Source of the DNA: Xenophilus aerolatus | Lineage (GTDB): Bacteria; Pseudomonadota; Gammaproteobacteria; Burkholderiales; Burkholderiaceae_C | Assembly (NCBI GenBank): GCA_029968055.1 | Contig: JASCNX010000008.1 | Coordinates: 124,001-188,000 of the forward strand | Direction of reading: 5' to 3' | DNA: 64,000 nt | Shown here: piece after piece, positions 18,812 to 31,441 of the stretch | Numbering within the stretch: position 1 is the first letter of the stretch | Layout: the number at the start of each line of letters is the position of its first letter | Notes under the pieces: generated by a model | The model's database searches: none | Seen by the model: the letters and a program-made list of their open reading frames with translations, nothing else | Told to the model about the DNA's origin: nothing | Made by a program: the position numbers and the translations under genes

Positions 18812-19588
18812 ATGGACAGCCTGTCACTGAAGAACAAGACCGCGATCGTCACCGGCTCCTCGCGTGGCATCGGCCGCGCGATCGCCATCGCCTACGCGCG
18901 CGCCGGCGCGCGCGTGGTCATCACCAGCCGCAAGGCCGACGCCTGCGCCGCCGTGGTCGACCAGATCCGATCCGAGGGCCTGGAGGCCACGGCCATCGCC
19001 TGCAACATCTCGCGCAAGGACGAGGTGCTGGGCCTGGTCGAGCAGACCGAGAAGGTCTACGGCACGGTCGACGTGCTGGTGTGCAACGCGGCCGTCAATC
19101 CCTATTACGGGCCGATGTCCGGCATCACCGACGAAGCCTTCTCCAAGGTGATGGACGTCAATATCCGCTCCAACCTCTGGCTGGTGAACCGCACGGCGCC
19201 GGGCATGGCGGCCAAGGGCGGCGGCGCGGTGGTGATCATCAGCTCCATCGCGGGGCTGACCGGCTCGCGCGTGCTGGGCGCCTACGGCATCTCCAAGGCG
19301 GCCGACATGTCGCTCGCGCGCAGCCTCGCGCTCGAATGGGGCAAGCAGGGCATCCGCATCAACTGCATCGCGCCCGGCCTGATCAAGACCGACTTCGCCA
19401 AGGCGCTGTGGGACAACCCCGAGACGCTGGCCAACGCGCTGAAATCCAGCCCGCTGAACATGATCGGCGAACCCGAGGACATCGCCGGTGCGGCCCTGTT
19501 GCTCGGCTCGCACGCGGGTCGCTTCATCACCGGCACCACGATCGTGATCGACGGCGGCGCCACCATCGGCGGCGGCGACGAGGGCTGA
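18812..19588 (+). CDS. Short-chain dehydrogenase/reductase
   Basis: A 258-residue classical SDR that oxidises or reduces a hydroxyl/keto group with NAD(P). TGSSRGIG at 14-21 binds the nucleotide, CNAAVN at about 91-96 stabilises the central sheet, and the active site is Ser144, Tyr158 and Lys162 (YGISK). The arginine at the end of the second strand (ITSRKA) suggests a preference for NADP. It sits in the operon between two crotonase-family genes, where it could act on a 3-hydroxyacyl-CoA or on a hydroxylated substrate. A GAGAGA ribosome site precedes the ATG. Confidence 0.9.
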   Translation: MDSLSLKNKTAIVTGSSRGIGRAIAIAYARAGARVVITSRKADACAAVVDQIRSEGLEATAIACNISRKDEVLGLVEQTEKVYGTVDVLVCNAAVNPYYGPMSGITDEAFSKVMDVNIRSNLWLVNRTAPGMAAKGGGAVVIISSIAGLTGSRVLGAYGISKAADMSLARSLALEWGKQGIRINCIAPGLIKTDFAKALWDNPETLANALKSSPLNMIGEPEDIAGAALLLGSHAGRFITGTTIVIDGGATIGGGDEG

Positions 19589-19591
19589 CGC

Positions 19592-20413
19592 ATGGCCTAC
19601 CGCAACATCACCGTGGCCACGCAGGACGGCGTGTGCACCATCACCCTCAACCGCCCGGAGCGGCTCAATGCCTGGAACCAGGGCATGGAGGACGAGTACC
19701 GTGAGGCGGTGCTCGCTGCCGAGGCCGACTCGGCGGTGCGCGCCATCGTCGTCACCGGCGCCGGGCGGGGCTTCTGCGCGGGGGCGGACATGGACATCCT
19801 CGAGGCCGGCGCGTCGGGCAGCGGCGATGCCGATGCCGCGCGCTCGGCGCCCGCGGCCGACGCGCTCGAGGGGATCGAGCGCAACTACGCCTGGCGCTTC
19901 AGCTACCTGCTCAAGGTGCGCAAGCCCATCTTCGCGGCCATCAACGGCCCCATCGCCGGCATCGGCCTGTGCATGGCGCTGTTCTGCGACTTCCGCTACA
20001 TGGCCGAGGGGCAGAAGCTCACCACGGCCTTCGCCAAGCGCGGGCTCATCGCCGAGCATGGCGCCTCGTGGATGCTGCCGCGCCTGGTGGGCGTGACGAA
20101 TGCGCTGGACCTGCTCATGTCGGCCCGCACCCTGCTCACCGCCGAGGCGGCGCAGCTCGGCCTGGTCAAGGCCCTGCCGGCCGAGGGCTTCCTGGCGGCG
20201 GTGCAGGCGGTGGCGCGCGAGCTCGTGCACAGCGCCTCGCCGCGCTCCATCGGCGTGATCAAACGGCAGGTCTACGACAGCCTGTTCCAGGACCTCGACG
20301 AAGCCTGGCGCCGCGCCGACGAGGCGATGGTGGCGTCCTTCGACAGCGAGGATTTCAAGGAAGGCGTGGCGCATTTCCTGGAAAAGCGCGCGCCGAACTT
20401 CACGGGCCGCTGA
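19592..20413 (+). CDS. Enoyl-CoA hydratase/isomerase family protein
   Basis: A 273-residue crotonase-fold enzyme, second in this operon. It has TGAGRGFCAGADMDIL for the first oxyanion-hole strand and PIAGIGLCMALFCDFRY for the second. KRGLIAEHGASWMLPRLVG puts a Glu at the position where PaaG-like enzymes have Asp. An Ala/Gly/Asp-rich insert at about residues 72-90 is unusual. It begins three bases after the SDR stop, so translation is coupled. Substrate unknown. Confidence 0.9.
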   Translation: MAYRNITVATQDGVCTITLNRPERLNAWNQGMEDEYREAVLAAEADSAVRAIVVTGAGRGFCAGADMDILEAGASGSGDADAARSAPAADALEGIERNYAWRFSYLLKVRKPIFAAINGPIAGIGLCMALFCDFRYMAEGQKLTTAFAKRGLIAEHGASWMLPRLVGVTNALDLLMSARTLLTAEAAQLGLVKALPAEGFLAAVQAVARELVHSASPRSIGVIKRQVYDSLFQDLDEAWRRADEAMVASFDSEDFKEGVAHFLEKRAPNFTGR

Positions 20414-20433
20414 GCGGCGGCCGGGTCGGCATA

Positions 20434-20446
20434 CGATATAACCTAT
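20434..20446. promoter_or_regulatory. Candidate GntR-type operator, site 2 (autoregulatory)
   Basis: CGATATAACCTAT lies 34 bp before the GntR start codon and fits YGWTATAACMWAT. Its location before the regulator's own gene suggests autoregulation. Confidence 0.5.
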
Positions 20447-20479
20447 TTCAGATTGAAGGCCATCCGGCCCATCCCCACC

Positions 20480-21187
20480 ATGGACGACGCCCCGCTCACC
20501 CGTGAGAGCCTCAATGGCCAGGCCTACGCGCGCCTGTGCCGCGACCTCAAGGCGGGCCGCTTCGCGCCGGGCGAGAAGCTCAAACTGCGCGACCTGGCGG
20601 GCGAGATGGGCATCAGCCCGACGCCGGTGCGCGAGGCGCTGGCGCGGCTGATCTCCGAGCAGGCGCTGGAACAGGTGGGCCACCATTCGGTGCGCGTGCC
20701 GGTGATGGACGAGGAGCGCTTCGCGGAAGTGCGAGGCCTGCGGCTGATGCTCGAAGGCCGGGCGGCGGAACGCGCGGCAGGGCATGCGACACCCGCGGAC
20801 GTGCGGCGCCTCGAGGCCCTGCACGACGAGATGGCCGCGCAGCGCGAAGCGGGCGACAGCGCGGCGGAACTGCTGGCGGCCGAACGCTTCCACATGGAGG
20901 TCTATGCCCTGGCGCGCATGCCGGTGCTGCAGCGCATGGTCGAGGGCCTGTGGCTGCAATGCGGCCCGCTGATGCGTGCCCTGCAGACCCACGCGCTGGC
21001 GCAGCCGCGCAGGCAGCACCCGCACCACCTCGTGCTGCGCGGCCTGCGCAAGGGCGACGGCGAGGTCGCGCGCAAGGGCATCGAGGACGAGATCGAGCGC
21101 ACCGCGGCGCCGATCCTGGCCTACCTGCGCGAGCGCAACGGGCAGCCCGAGGCGGCCGTCCGGCGCAGCGCGCGCGCCGCCGCCTGA
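20480..21187 (+). CDS. GntR-family regulator (FCD/FadR subfamily)
   Basis: A 235-residue repressor-type protein. The N-terminal winged helix (ALARLISEQALEQVGHHSVRV is the end of it, preceded by GISPTPVREAL as recognition helix) is followed by an all-helical FCD ligand domain with the metal-site histidines ERFHMEVY and HPHHLVLRGL. FCD regulators usually bind an organic acid. The gene sits in the middle of the island, has a matching motif just upstream, and the same motif occurs before the CoA-transferase/VOC and ABC-transporter units, so it is the likely pathway repressor. ATG 20480 is preferred over an upstream TTG at 20453. Confidence 0.9.
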   Translation: MDDAPLTRESLNGQAYARLCRDLKAGRFAPGEKLKLRDLAGEMGISPTPVREALARLISEQALEQVGHHSVRVPVMDEERFAEVRGLRLMLEGRAAERAAGHATPADVRRLEALHDEMAAQREAGDSAAELLAAERFHMEVYALARMPVLQRMVEGLWLQCGPLMRALQTHALAQPRRQHPHHLVLRGLRKGDGEVARKGIEDEIERTAAPILAYLRERNGQPEAAVRRSARAAA

Positions 21188-21386
21188 GCGGGGGCGCCGC
21201 CGGCCCGCGGCGCCGCATGCAGCCGCCACATGGGCGGGCATGCCGAATATTCATTGCCGGTCGCTTGCTCTGGCGAGGGCACTGGCCGATCATCCGGACG
21301 AGAGCGGGGTTGGACCCACGGCGCACAGACGCCGTCCCGACACCCGCCCGGGCCGCCAGGCCCGACCGATCCGGAGACAAGCCAGG

Positions 21387-23066
21387 ATGATCGACTACCG
21401 CCACGGCCGCCGGCCGCTGCACGAGTATTTGCGGCTGCATGCCCGCGCGACACCGCACAAGGCGGCCATCGTCTGGTACGGCCGGCGCATCAGCTATGCC
21501 GAGCTCGACGACTTGAGCGACCGCTTCGCCCAGAGCCTGCGCGATCGCGGGCTGGCGCAGGGCGACGTGGTGGCCCTCTTCATGCACAACTGCCCCGAGT
21601 ACGTGATCGCGCACCTGGGTGCGCAGAAGCTCGGCGCCATCGTCAGCCCCTGCAACCCGCACGCGCGCCTGTACGAGCTGGCGCACCAGTTGACGGAGCT
21701 GGACGCGGCGGCGGTGGTGGCGGGCGAAGAGGGGCTCGCGCTGGCGCACGAAGCCATCGGCGGGCGCGCCGGCTGCCACCTGTACGCCGTGCGCTACGGC
21801 GACATGCTGCCGGCGGTGCTGGCCATCGACGTGCCGCCGTGCATCGCGCTGGCCGGCGACGTGCATCCGCCCTGGCCGGCCGAAACGCTCGGCTTCGCCC
21901 AGGCCCTGGCCGCGGCCGGCCCGTTCGAGTCCGTGCCCGACCTCGCCATGGACGACGTGGCGTTGATGGCCTACACCTCCGGCACCACCGGGCTGCCGAA
22001 GGCCGCCATGCTGAGCTACGAGTGCGCGCTCTACAAGACGGCTGCCACGGCACGCAGCCTGGACATCCGGCCCGACGACGTGCTGCTGGCCGACGTTCCG
22101 CTGCATCACATCTCGGGCCTCATCACTGGGCTGAACGCCGTCATCTACTGCGGCGCCACCGTCGTGATGCTCGGCCGCTTCGACGCCACGGCCGTGCTGC
22201 AGGCCATCGAGGCCTGCCGCGTGAGCTGGTGGTACACCATGGCGCCCTCGCTCGACTCGGTGATGGCCTGCGAGGACGCTTCCAGCTACGAGCTCTCGTC
22301 GCTGCGCATCACGGCCGCGACCAGCTTCGGCACCGTGCTCACGCGCGAGCTGGGCGACGCGTGGCGGCGCTTCACCGGCGGCTGCCAGGTCTTCGAGACC
22401 GGCTACGGCCTGAGCGAGACCCACAGCTCCGATGCGCTCATGCCCGCCGATGCCGTGAAGTGGGGCACCAACGGCAAACCCATCCCCGGCACCGAGCTGC
22501 GCATCGTCGACCCCGACACCGGCACGGTGCTGCCGGCCGGCTCGCCCGGCGAGATCCAGGTGCGCAGCCCCGTGCCCTTCAAGGGCTACTGGATGCGGCC
22601 CGAGGCCACGCGCGCCATGCTGGTCGACGGCTGGGTGCGCACCGGCGACATCGGTGCGATCGACGAGGAGGGCTACCTGCGCTTCATCGGCCGCCACAAG
22701 GAAATGATCAAGGTCTGGAGCTACAGCGTGTTCCCCGAGGAGGTGGAGGCCATCCTCGCCACCCACCCCGACGTGCGCCAGGCCGCGGTGGTCGGCCTGC
22801 CCGACCCGGACCGCGGCGAGGCGCTGCAGGCCTACGTGGTGCTCAAGGAGGCGGCGTCGCGCGACATCCGCGTCGACGGCTTCGGCCGCCCGCGCGACCG
22901 CACCGACCAGCGCCTCATCGAGTGGTGCCTGGAGCACATGTCGCACTACAAGGTGCCGCGCTCCATCGTGTTTCGCGACGGGCTGCCGGCGGCCGGCAAC
23001 GGCAAGCTGCTGCGGCGCATGCTGCGCGAGCCGGGCATCCTGCCCTTCGGCCCGCGCATCGCCTGA
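21387..23066 (+). CDS. Acid-CoA ligase (AMP-forming)
   Basis: A 559-residue ANL-family ligase that activates a carboxylic acid with ATP and CoA. The P-loop motif is YTSGTTGLPKAAML (Ala follows the lysine where Gly is usual), A5 is GYGLSETHS, the hinge/A8 region is GWVRTGDIGAIDEEGYLRF and the catalytic lysine lies in GNGKLLRRML near the C-terminus. It shares its layout and PLHEYLR N-terminus with the ligase at 38617-40233, so the two are paralogues. CaiC-like enzymes are the nearest group I recognise. An insert at about residues 495-515 (RDIRVDGFGRPRDRTD) is not in the other copy. ATG at 21387 with AGGA upstream. Confidence 0.9.
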   Translation: MIDYRHGRRPLHEYLRLHARATPHKAAIVWYGRRISYAELDDLSDRFAQSLRDRGLAQGDVVALFMHNCPEYVIAHLGAQKLGAIVSPCNPHARLYELAHQLTELDAAAVVAGEEGLALAHEAIGGRAGCHLYAVRYGDMLPAVLAIDVPPCIALAGDVHPPWPAETLGFAQALAAAGPFESVPDLAMDDVALMAYTSGTTGLPKAAMLSYECALYKTAATARSLDIRPDDVLLADVPLHHISGLITGLNAVIYCGATVVMLGRFDATAVLQAIEACRVSWWYTMAPSLDSVMACEDASSYELSSLRITAATSFGTVLTRELGDAWRRFTGGCQVFETGYGLSETHSSDALMPADAVKWGTNGKPIPGTELRIVDPDTGTVLPAGSPGEIQVRSPVPFKGYWMRPEATRAMLVDGWVRTGDIGAIDEEGYLRFIGRHKEMIKVWSYSVFPEEVEAILATHPDVRQAAVVGLPDPDRGEALQAYVVLKEAASRDIRVDGFGRPRDRTDQRLIEWCLEHMSHYKVPRSIVFRDGLPAAGNGKLLRRMLREPGILPFGPRIA

Positions 23067-23075
23067 GGCGCCGCC

Positions 23076-23081
<6 letters not shown>
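23061..23081. repeat. Palindrome spanning two convergent stop codons
   Basis: GCCTGAGGCG (23061-23070) and CGCCTCAGGC (23072-23081) are perfectly complementary around a single base. The left arm contains the stop codon of the ligase and the right arm the stop codon of the convergent dehydrogenase. It may act as a weak bidirectional terminator although there is no T-run. Confidence 0.7.
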
Positions 23082-24317
<1,236 letters not shown>

Positions 24318-24358
24318 GCGATGTTCTTTCGTGGGCGGCGATGAGGAAAAAAGCGGGA

Positions 24359-24817
24359 TCAGGACCAGGAGAAAAGGCCCAGCGTGACGGCGACGAGGGC
24401 TGGCTTGTCCTGCCCCTCGATCTCCACCGTGTTCTCGCAGCGCAGCAGCACCCAGCCGTCCTCGCGCGGCTCGGCCGCCAGCAGCTTGATGTGGTTGCGC
24501 ACGCGCGAGCCGGCCTTCACCGGCGACATGAAGCGCAGCTTGTCCATGCCGTAGTTGACCGACTTCGTCGGCTGGAGGCCGGCGAGCAGCTCGTACGAGG
24601 TGATGGGCAGCAGCGACAGCGTGAGGAAGCCGTGCGCGATGGGCGCCTTGAAGGGGCTCTCGCGCGTGGCACGCTCCACGTCGATGTGGATCCACTGGCG
24701 GTCTTCGGTGCACTCGGCGAAGGCGTCGATGCGCGACTGCGGCACCTCGACCCAGGACGAGGTGCCGATCGACTGGCCGACGTGCTGCTGCAGGTTGTCT
24801 CGGGTCAGGACGGGCAT
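24359..24817 (-). CDS. MaoC-like dehydratase (R-hydratase fold)
   Basis: A 152-residue hot-dog-fold protein related to (R)-specific enoyl-CoA hydratases. The catalytic Asp/His pair is probably within [17 protein letters not shown] (about residues 32-48), followed by the conserved helix [13 protein letters not shown]. Such enzymes add water to 2-enoyl-CoA with R stereochemistry, so the pathway may need a hydroxyacyl-CoA of that configuration or an epimerising loop with the hydratase/dehydrogenase encoded divergently. The ATG at 24817 is chosen because the family N-terminus starts there; the upstream in-frame extension is unrelated. Confidence 0.9.
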   Translation of the reverse strand: MPVLTRDNLQQHVGQSIGTSSWVEVPQSRIDAFAECTEDRQWIHIDVERATRESPFKAPIAHGFLTLSLLPITSYELLAGLQPTKSVNYGMDKLRFMSPVKAGSRVRNHIKLLAAEPREDGWVLLRCENTVEIEGQDKPALVAVTLGLFSWS

Positions 24818-24989
24818 GGCGGGGCCGGCGCGCAGGCCGGGCGAAGTTCGGATGCACCCGATGGTGCCTGCATCGGCCCGGCGCCGGGCCGGGGAGCCAT
24901 GCAGTCTTTTCATCGGACCCATTCGGGGCGCTGATGCGTTGGGCACGCCCGCGGGCCGAACATCGGCGCTCCACTCTGAAAGGACGCCC

Positions 24990-27083
<2,094 letters not shown>

Positions 27084-27110
27084 GGCGCCGGCCGCCCGGT
27101 ACGCCGCGGC

Positions 27111-27854
27111 TCAGCGCGGCGCCGCGCGCATCCGCAGGCCGCCGGCCGTCCACGAGGCGTCGTCGGCCACCCGCAGCCCGTGCGCCGCCGCCCGCTGTGC
27201 GATGGCGAGGGCGTCGGTGCCGGCAAGGACCAGCGCATCGACGCCGGCGCCCTCGAAGGCCGACGCCGCCACGAAACGCACCGGCATCGGCGACACCTCC
27301 AGCCGGGGCGCGCCGTCGGCGTCGCGCCCCAGCGGCACGCCCAGCAGCCGCGCCCAGTGGACGGCCACGCTCTCCGGCGCACGCACCCGCAGGTCGATGG
27401 CCGCCAGCCGGGGGCCGGGCAGGGCGGGGGGCGGGGCCACGTCCTGCGGCTCGCGCAGTTCGACCGCGCAGGCGCCGGTGTCCACCGCCTCCAGCCGCAG
27501 GCAGTCGCCGCAGCCGAACTCGACGCCCTCCACGGCGTCCAGGCCCAGGGTGGCGAGGTGGCGCCGCCGACGGGCCAGGTCGCTCTGCCGCCACTGCAGC
27601 GCGTCGGCGCTCGCGGGGCGGCCGTCGTCCGGCCCGTACCCGCCTGGTGCGGCCGGCGCGCTGCGGGCCTCCAGGCGCAGCCCGCTCAACGCATAGTGCC
27701 GGCGCGCGGGCCGGCCCCTCGCCGCGGGTGGCGTCACGGCGATGGGCGTGAGGCCGAGCACCTGCTCCAGCGCGAGCGCGGCCGGGTCCAGCGCCGCGAA
27801 GCCCAGGCGCAGTCCGTGCAGGGCCGGACGGATGGATGGATGCGCTGCGCCCAC
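27111..27854 (-). CDS. VOC-superfamily protein
   Basis: A 247-residue protein made of two weakly similar halves: HGLRLGFAALDPAALALEQV near the start and IDLRVRAPESVAVHWARLLG in the second half, both typical of the paired beta-alpha-beta modules of the VOC fold. I see no clear metal triad, so it may be a degenerate or binding-only member. The start is inferred: a GTG at 27854, seven bases after the kinase stop, is the first start codon that gives a sensible N-terminus (VGAAHPSIRPALHG). It is probably translated with the kinase. Confidence 0.6.
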   Translation of the reverse strand: MGAAHPSIRPALHGLRLGFAALDPAALALEQVLGLTPIAVTPPAARGRPARRHYALSGLRLEARSAPAAPGGYGPDDGRPASADALQWRQSDLARRRRHLATLGLDAVEGVEFGCGDCLRLEAVDTGACAVELREPQDVAPPPALPGPRLAAIDLRVRAPESVAVHWARLLGVPLGRDADGAPRLEVSPMPVRFVAASAFEGAGVDALVLAGTDALAIAQRAAAHGLRVADDASWTAGGLRMRAAPR

Positions 27855-27861
27855 CGCCGCC

Positions 27862-28929
27862 TCAGCCCGCGGCGCGCGCGTGCCGCCATCCCAGTTCGGC
27901 CAGCTGGCGGGCCTGCCGGCCGGCCTCCAGCGCGTGCGGGTTGGAGGCGTTGCCGGCCAGCGCGCGGCCCATGATGCCCTGCGCGATCGCTGCCGCGCGG
28001 AACAGGTTGAAGGCGCCGTAGAACTGCCAGGTGGCGGGCTCGATGGCCGGCAGGCCGCGTCGTGCGAGGTAGCGCTGCAGGTACTCGGGCACCGTGGGCA
28101 GGCCCAGGGCGCGCAGCCCGTCATCGTTCAGGTCCCCCAGGCCCCGGAAGGGCGGGGGCAGCTGCCAGGCCATGCAGTGGTAGGCGAAGTCGGCGAGCGG
28201 GTCGCCCAGGGTCGAGAGCTCCCAGTCGAGCACCGCGACCACGCGCGGCGCATCGGCCGCGAACACCAGGTTGTCGAGCCGGTAGTCGCCGTGCACCAGG
28301 CGCGTCGCGCCCTCGGGCGGCTGGCGGGCGGGCAGCCAGTCCATGAGCTGTTCCATCGCGTCGATGCGCTCGGTCTCGCTGGCGCGGTACTGGCGGCTCC
28401 AGCGGTCGATCTGGCGCGCCACGTAGCGGCCGCTGCGGCCGTAGTCGGCCAGGCCGGCGGCCGGCACGTCGACCTCGTGCAGCGCGGCGATCACGCGGTT
28501 CATGTCGTCGCAGACGGCGCTGCGCTCGGCGTTCGCGAGGCCGGGCAGCTTCGGGTCCCAGAGGATGCGGCCCTCGACGAAGTCCATGACGTAGAAGGCC
28601 GAGCCGATGACCGCGTCGTCCTCGCACAGCGCGTGCATGTGCGGCACCGGCACGCCGGTGCCCTCGAGCGCGCGCATCACGCGGAACTCGCGGTCCACCG
28701 CATGGGCCGAAGGCAGCAGTTCGCCCATCGGCTTGCGCCGCAGCACGTAGCGCTGTCGGGCTGTGGCGACCAGGAAGGTCGGGTTGGATTGCCCGCCCTT
28801 GAACTGCGACACGGCGAAGTCCTGGCGGGCGCTGCCGTCGACATGGCCGATGAACCAGTCGCGCAGGGCGGTCTCGTCGAAGCGGTGGCCCTCGCGGACG
28901 GGGGTGGTGCCGGTGAAGGTTTCGGACAT
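27862..28929 (-). CDS. APH-fold phosphotransferase (ACAD10/11 kinase-domain type)
   Basis: A 355-residue kinase-fold protein. The nucleotide loop is FKGGQSNPTFLV (43-54), the lysine lies in YVLRRKP (61-67), the Brenner motif is HGDYRLDN (213-220) and the metal-binding aspartate is Asp235 in VLDWE. The segment LRRKPMGELLPSAHAVDRE is characteristic of the kinase half of ACAD10/11 and of bacterial LvaA-type enzymes, which phosphorylate 4-hydroxyacyl-CoA esters. With the ACAD11-like dehydrogenase nearby, that is the most likely role. It is not expected to be an aminoglycoside-resistance enzyme. Confidence 0.9.
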   Translation of the reverse strand: MSETFTGTTPVREGHRFDETALRDWFIGHVDGSARQDFAVSQFKGGQSNPTFLVATARQRYVLRRKPMGELLPSAHAVDREFRVMRALEGTGVPVPHMHALCEDDAVIGSAFYVMDFVEGRILWDPKLPGLANAERSAVCDDMNRVIAALHEVDVPAAGLADYGRSGRYVARQIDRWSRQYRASETERIDAMEQLMDWLPARQPPEGATRLVHGDYRLDNLVFAADAPRVVAVLDWELSTLGDPLADFAYHCMAWQLPPPFRGLGDLNDDGLRALGLPTVPEYLQRYLARRGLPAIEPATWQFYGAFNLFRAAAIAQGIMGRALAGNASNPHALEAGRQARQLAELGWRHARAAG

Positions 28930-29068
28930 GGGGGCGCCCGGCGGGCGTGTCTCCTCGGGGAATGCGCAGGCTGCCGCGTGCGGGCATGATCGCGGCTCGA
29001 GCCGGCGAGGCTAAACGCGTCCGCCTGCGCCGGCCAATGAATGCGCGGCATGCGCCCGGATACAGCCC

Positions 29069-29971
29069 ATGCATATCTCGAGGGTCGACCTCAACCTGCT
29101 CGTCGTCCTGGACACCATCTACACCGAGGGTGGCATCACCAAGGCGGCGGAGAAGCTGCACCTCACGCAGCCGGCGATCAGCCACGCCCTCGGGCGCCTG
29201 CGCGACCTCTTCAACGACCCGCTGTTCGAGCGCCAGGGCCACAAGATGGTGCCCACCGCGCTCACCAAGCGCATGATCGACCCGCTGCGCGGCTCGCTGC
29301 AGTCGCTGGGGGCGCTGCTCAACGACACGCAGAGCTTCGAGCCGGCCAGCACCAAGAAGCGCTTCGTCATCGGCCTGCGCGACTTCATGGAGTCGACCGT
29401 CATGCCGCCGCTGATGCGCACGCTCGCGCGCGAGGCGCCGGAGGTCGAGATCGCCAGCGTGCGCGCCAACCGCCGCAGCCTCGAAGGTGAGCTGGCCGCC
29501 GGCACGCTCGACCTGGCGGTGGACGTGCTGCTGCCCCTGTCGGACGCGGTGAAGTTCACGCGCATCAGCGTCGACGGCGTGGCCGTGGTCGCACGCAAGG
29601 ACCACCCGGCCATCCGCGGCAGCATCGACCTCGACACCTACCTGGCGCAGCGGCACATCCTCGTCACCACCCGGCGCCAGGGGCCGGGCTTCGAGGACAT
29701 CGAGCTGCGCCGCCTGGGCGTGCAGCGGCAGATCGCGCTGCGCTGCCAGTACTACTTCGCGGCCTGCCGCACCGTGTCGCAGACCGACCTGGTGCTCACC
29801 ATGCCCGAGAGCTACGCGCACATGGCGAACCAGCAGTTCGGCAACCAGGTGCTGCCGATGCCGGCGCCGGTGTCCTCGATGGACGCCTACATGTATTGGC
29901 ATGCCAGCACCGACAACGACGCCGCCAACCGCTGGCTGCGCTCGGTGATGCTCAGCTGCTACGCGCGCTGA
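29069..29971 (+). CDS. LysR-family transcriptional regulator
   Basis: A 300-residue LysR protein with the helix-turn-helix TKAAEKLHLTQPAISHALGR at about residues 25-44, then an effector domain whose RFVIGLRDFMESTVMPPLM strand opens the ligand cleft. It is divergent from the kinase/VOC pair across 139 bp and is followed by the ABC-transporter operon, so it could control either. NodD/PcaQ-like members of this subfamily respond to aromatic or organic acids. The start at 29069 is the first ATG fitting the family (ISRVDLNLLVVLDTIYTEGG). Confidence 0.92.
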   Translation: MHISRVDLNLLVVLDTIYTEGGITKAAEKLHLTQPAISHALGRLRDLFNDPLFERQGHKMVPTALTKRMIDPLRGSLQSLGALLNDTQSFEPASTKKRFVIGLRDFMESTVMPPLMRTLAREAPEVEIASVRANRRSLEGELAAGTLDLAVDVLLPLSDAVKFTRISVDGVAVVARKDHPAIRGSIDLDTYLAQRHILVTTRRQGPGFEDIELRRLGVQRQIALRCQYYFAACRTVSQTDLVLTMPESYAHMANQQFGNQVLPMPAPVSSMDAYMYWHASTDNDAANRWLRSVMLSCYAR

Positions 29972-30114
29972 GCGCGGCACCGCCGGCTTCCGTCTTCTCC
30001 CTCCTGCATTCATCCCGCCCCTGCGTTCGGCGTGCCCTTGCGCGTGCCGGCGCGGCCGCGTCTACGGGTTTGTGCCAGTGACAGCCCGCGCCCACATCTC
30101 CACCATCCGCAATC

Positions 30115-30127
30115 TGTTATAACAAAT
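30115..30127. promoter_or_regulatory. Candidate GntR-type operator, site 3
   Basis: TGTTATAACAAAT lies 45 bp before the first binding-protein gene. Its core TGTTATAACA is a perfect 10-bp palindrome, and the whole fits YGWTATAACMWAT together with the sites at 16704 and 20434. It would place the ABC importer under the same regulator as the catabolic genes. Confidence 0.55.
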
Positions 30128-30171
30128 CACACGCAGGCAGCACATGCCGACGTGGGCAGGAGACAAGAGCC

Positions 30172-31422
30172 ATGCAGATGAAGCGACGTCAGTTCCTCCA
30201 TGGCACCGCGGCCGCCGCGGTGCTGGGTGCGGTGGGCGCCCGCCCCGCCTTCGCGCAGAGCGGGCCGATCCGCATCGGCCTCATGCTGCCGATGAGCGGC
30301 ATCGGCGCCGAGGCCGGCGCGGCCTGGCTGGCCGGCGCCAAGGTGGCCGTGGGGCAGTGGAACGAGAAGGGCGGCGTGCTCAAGCGCCAGGTCGAGCTGG
30401 TGGTGCGCGACGACAAGTTCACCAGCGCCGGGGCCGTCGCCGCGGCGCGCGAGCTGGCCGGCAGCGGGGTCAACTTGCTGATCGGCGGCTCGCAGTCGCC
30501 GATGGCGCTGGCCACGGCGCCCATCCTGCCCGAGCTGAAGGCCGCGATGGTCGCGCCGTGTCCCACGGTGATGTCGCTCACGCACGAGGGCTTCCAGAAG
30601 AACTTCTTCCGCCTCTCGTGGAACGCCTACATCGCCTTCGCCGGCATCGGCAACATGCTGACCAGCCGCTTCAAGGAGGTGGAGACCTGGTCGTGCATCG
30701 TGCCCGACAGCGAGAACGGGCGGGACATGGCGCGCTTCTTCACCATCGGCGTGCAGCGCGCGGCGCAGAAGGCCGGGCGCCAGGTCAAGGTGCTCGACCC
30801 GGTGTTCGCCAGCCTCAACAAGGCCGACTACAAGGTCGAGATCAACAGCCTCATGAACGCGCCCTCGCAAGGCCTGTTCGTCGGCCTCACGGCCGCGCCG
30901 TGCATCAGCCTGCTGCAGCAGGGCCGGGCCGTTGGCATGGACAGGAAGTTCAAGGTCATCGGCGACGCCGGCACCGAGCTGATGATCGCCAAGGCGATGC
31001 AGAAGTCCACGCCGGCCAACCTCTGGAGCATCAGCTACTGGGTGCCCGGCACCGAGGCGGGCAAGAAGCACGCGATGAGCGCGGCGCTGTACGACGGCTA
31101 CGTGAAGCTCACCAACGACCGCAACCCGCCGAGCATCGTGCAGTCCAGCCACCGCTGCGCGCTGGCGCTGTTCAACGCGATCGAGAAGGCGAAGTCGACC
31201 GAGACCGATGCCGTGATCGCCGCGCTGGAGGGCCTGGACTTCGAGACGGCGACGGGCAAGTACCACATCCGCAAGGAAGACCACCAGGGCCTGGGCGAGG
31301 CCTACATCGCCAAGGTGGGTGCGCGCGACGCCGACCCGGGCTACGGCATCGTCGATGCCATCGCCTACAGCGAGGCCGACGTGGCCGAGCCGCCCAGCCC
31401 GGGCAAGCCCGTGGCGCTGTGA
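30172..31422 (+). CDS. Branched-chain-type ABC transporter substrate-binding protein 1
   Basis: A 416-residue periplasmic-binding-protein type 1 receptor of the LivK/HAAT class. The signal peptide (MQMKRRQFLHGTAAAAVLGA, cleaved near AFAQ) carries a twin-arginine-like RRQFL. The mature part starts GPIRIGLMLPMSGIGAEAGA. Ligand-loop features typical of LivK are seen in SQSPMALATAPIL and PDSENGRDMARFF. It is followed 19 bp later by a close paralogue of the same length. First gene of the importer operon, with a palindromic operator-like site just upstream. The ligand is presumably the acid degraded by the neighbouring enzymes. Confidence 0.93.
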   Translation: MQMKRRQFLHGTAAAAVLGAVGARPAFAQSGPIRIGLMLPMSGIGAEAGAAWLAGAKVAVGQWNEKGGVLKRQVELVVRDDKFTSAGAVAAARELAGSGVNLLIGGSQSPMALATAPILPELKAAMVAPCPTVMSLTHEGFQKNFFRLSWNAYIAFAGIGNMLTSRFKEVETWSCIVPDSENGRDMARFFTIGVQRAAQKAGRQVKVLDPVFASLNKADYKVEINSLMNAPSQGLFVGLTAAPCISLLQQGRAVGMDRKFKVIGDAGTELMIAKAMQKSTPANLWSISYWVPGTEAGKKHAMSAALYDGYVKLTNDRNPPSIVQSSHRCALALFNAIEKAKSTETDAVIAALEGLDFETATGKYHIRKEDHQGLGEAYIAKVGARDADPGYGIVDAIAYSEADVAEPPSPGKPVAL

Positions 31423-31441
31423 GCGCGAGGAGGACCCCGAC

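Noticed and set aside
27862-28929. Aminoglycoside-resistance phosphotransferase
   Set aside because: The kinase fold is shared, but the LRRKPMGELLPSAHAVDRE segment and the catabolic context match the ACAD10/11-type kinases.
28121-30013. Long minus-strand open frame crossing the kinase and LysR genes
   Set aside because: It overlaps two well-supported genes in other frames and its sequence is His/Arg/Ala-rich low complexity, typical of a shadow frame in GC-rich DNA.
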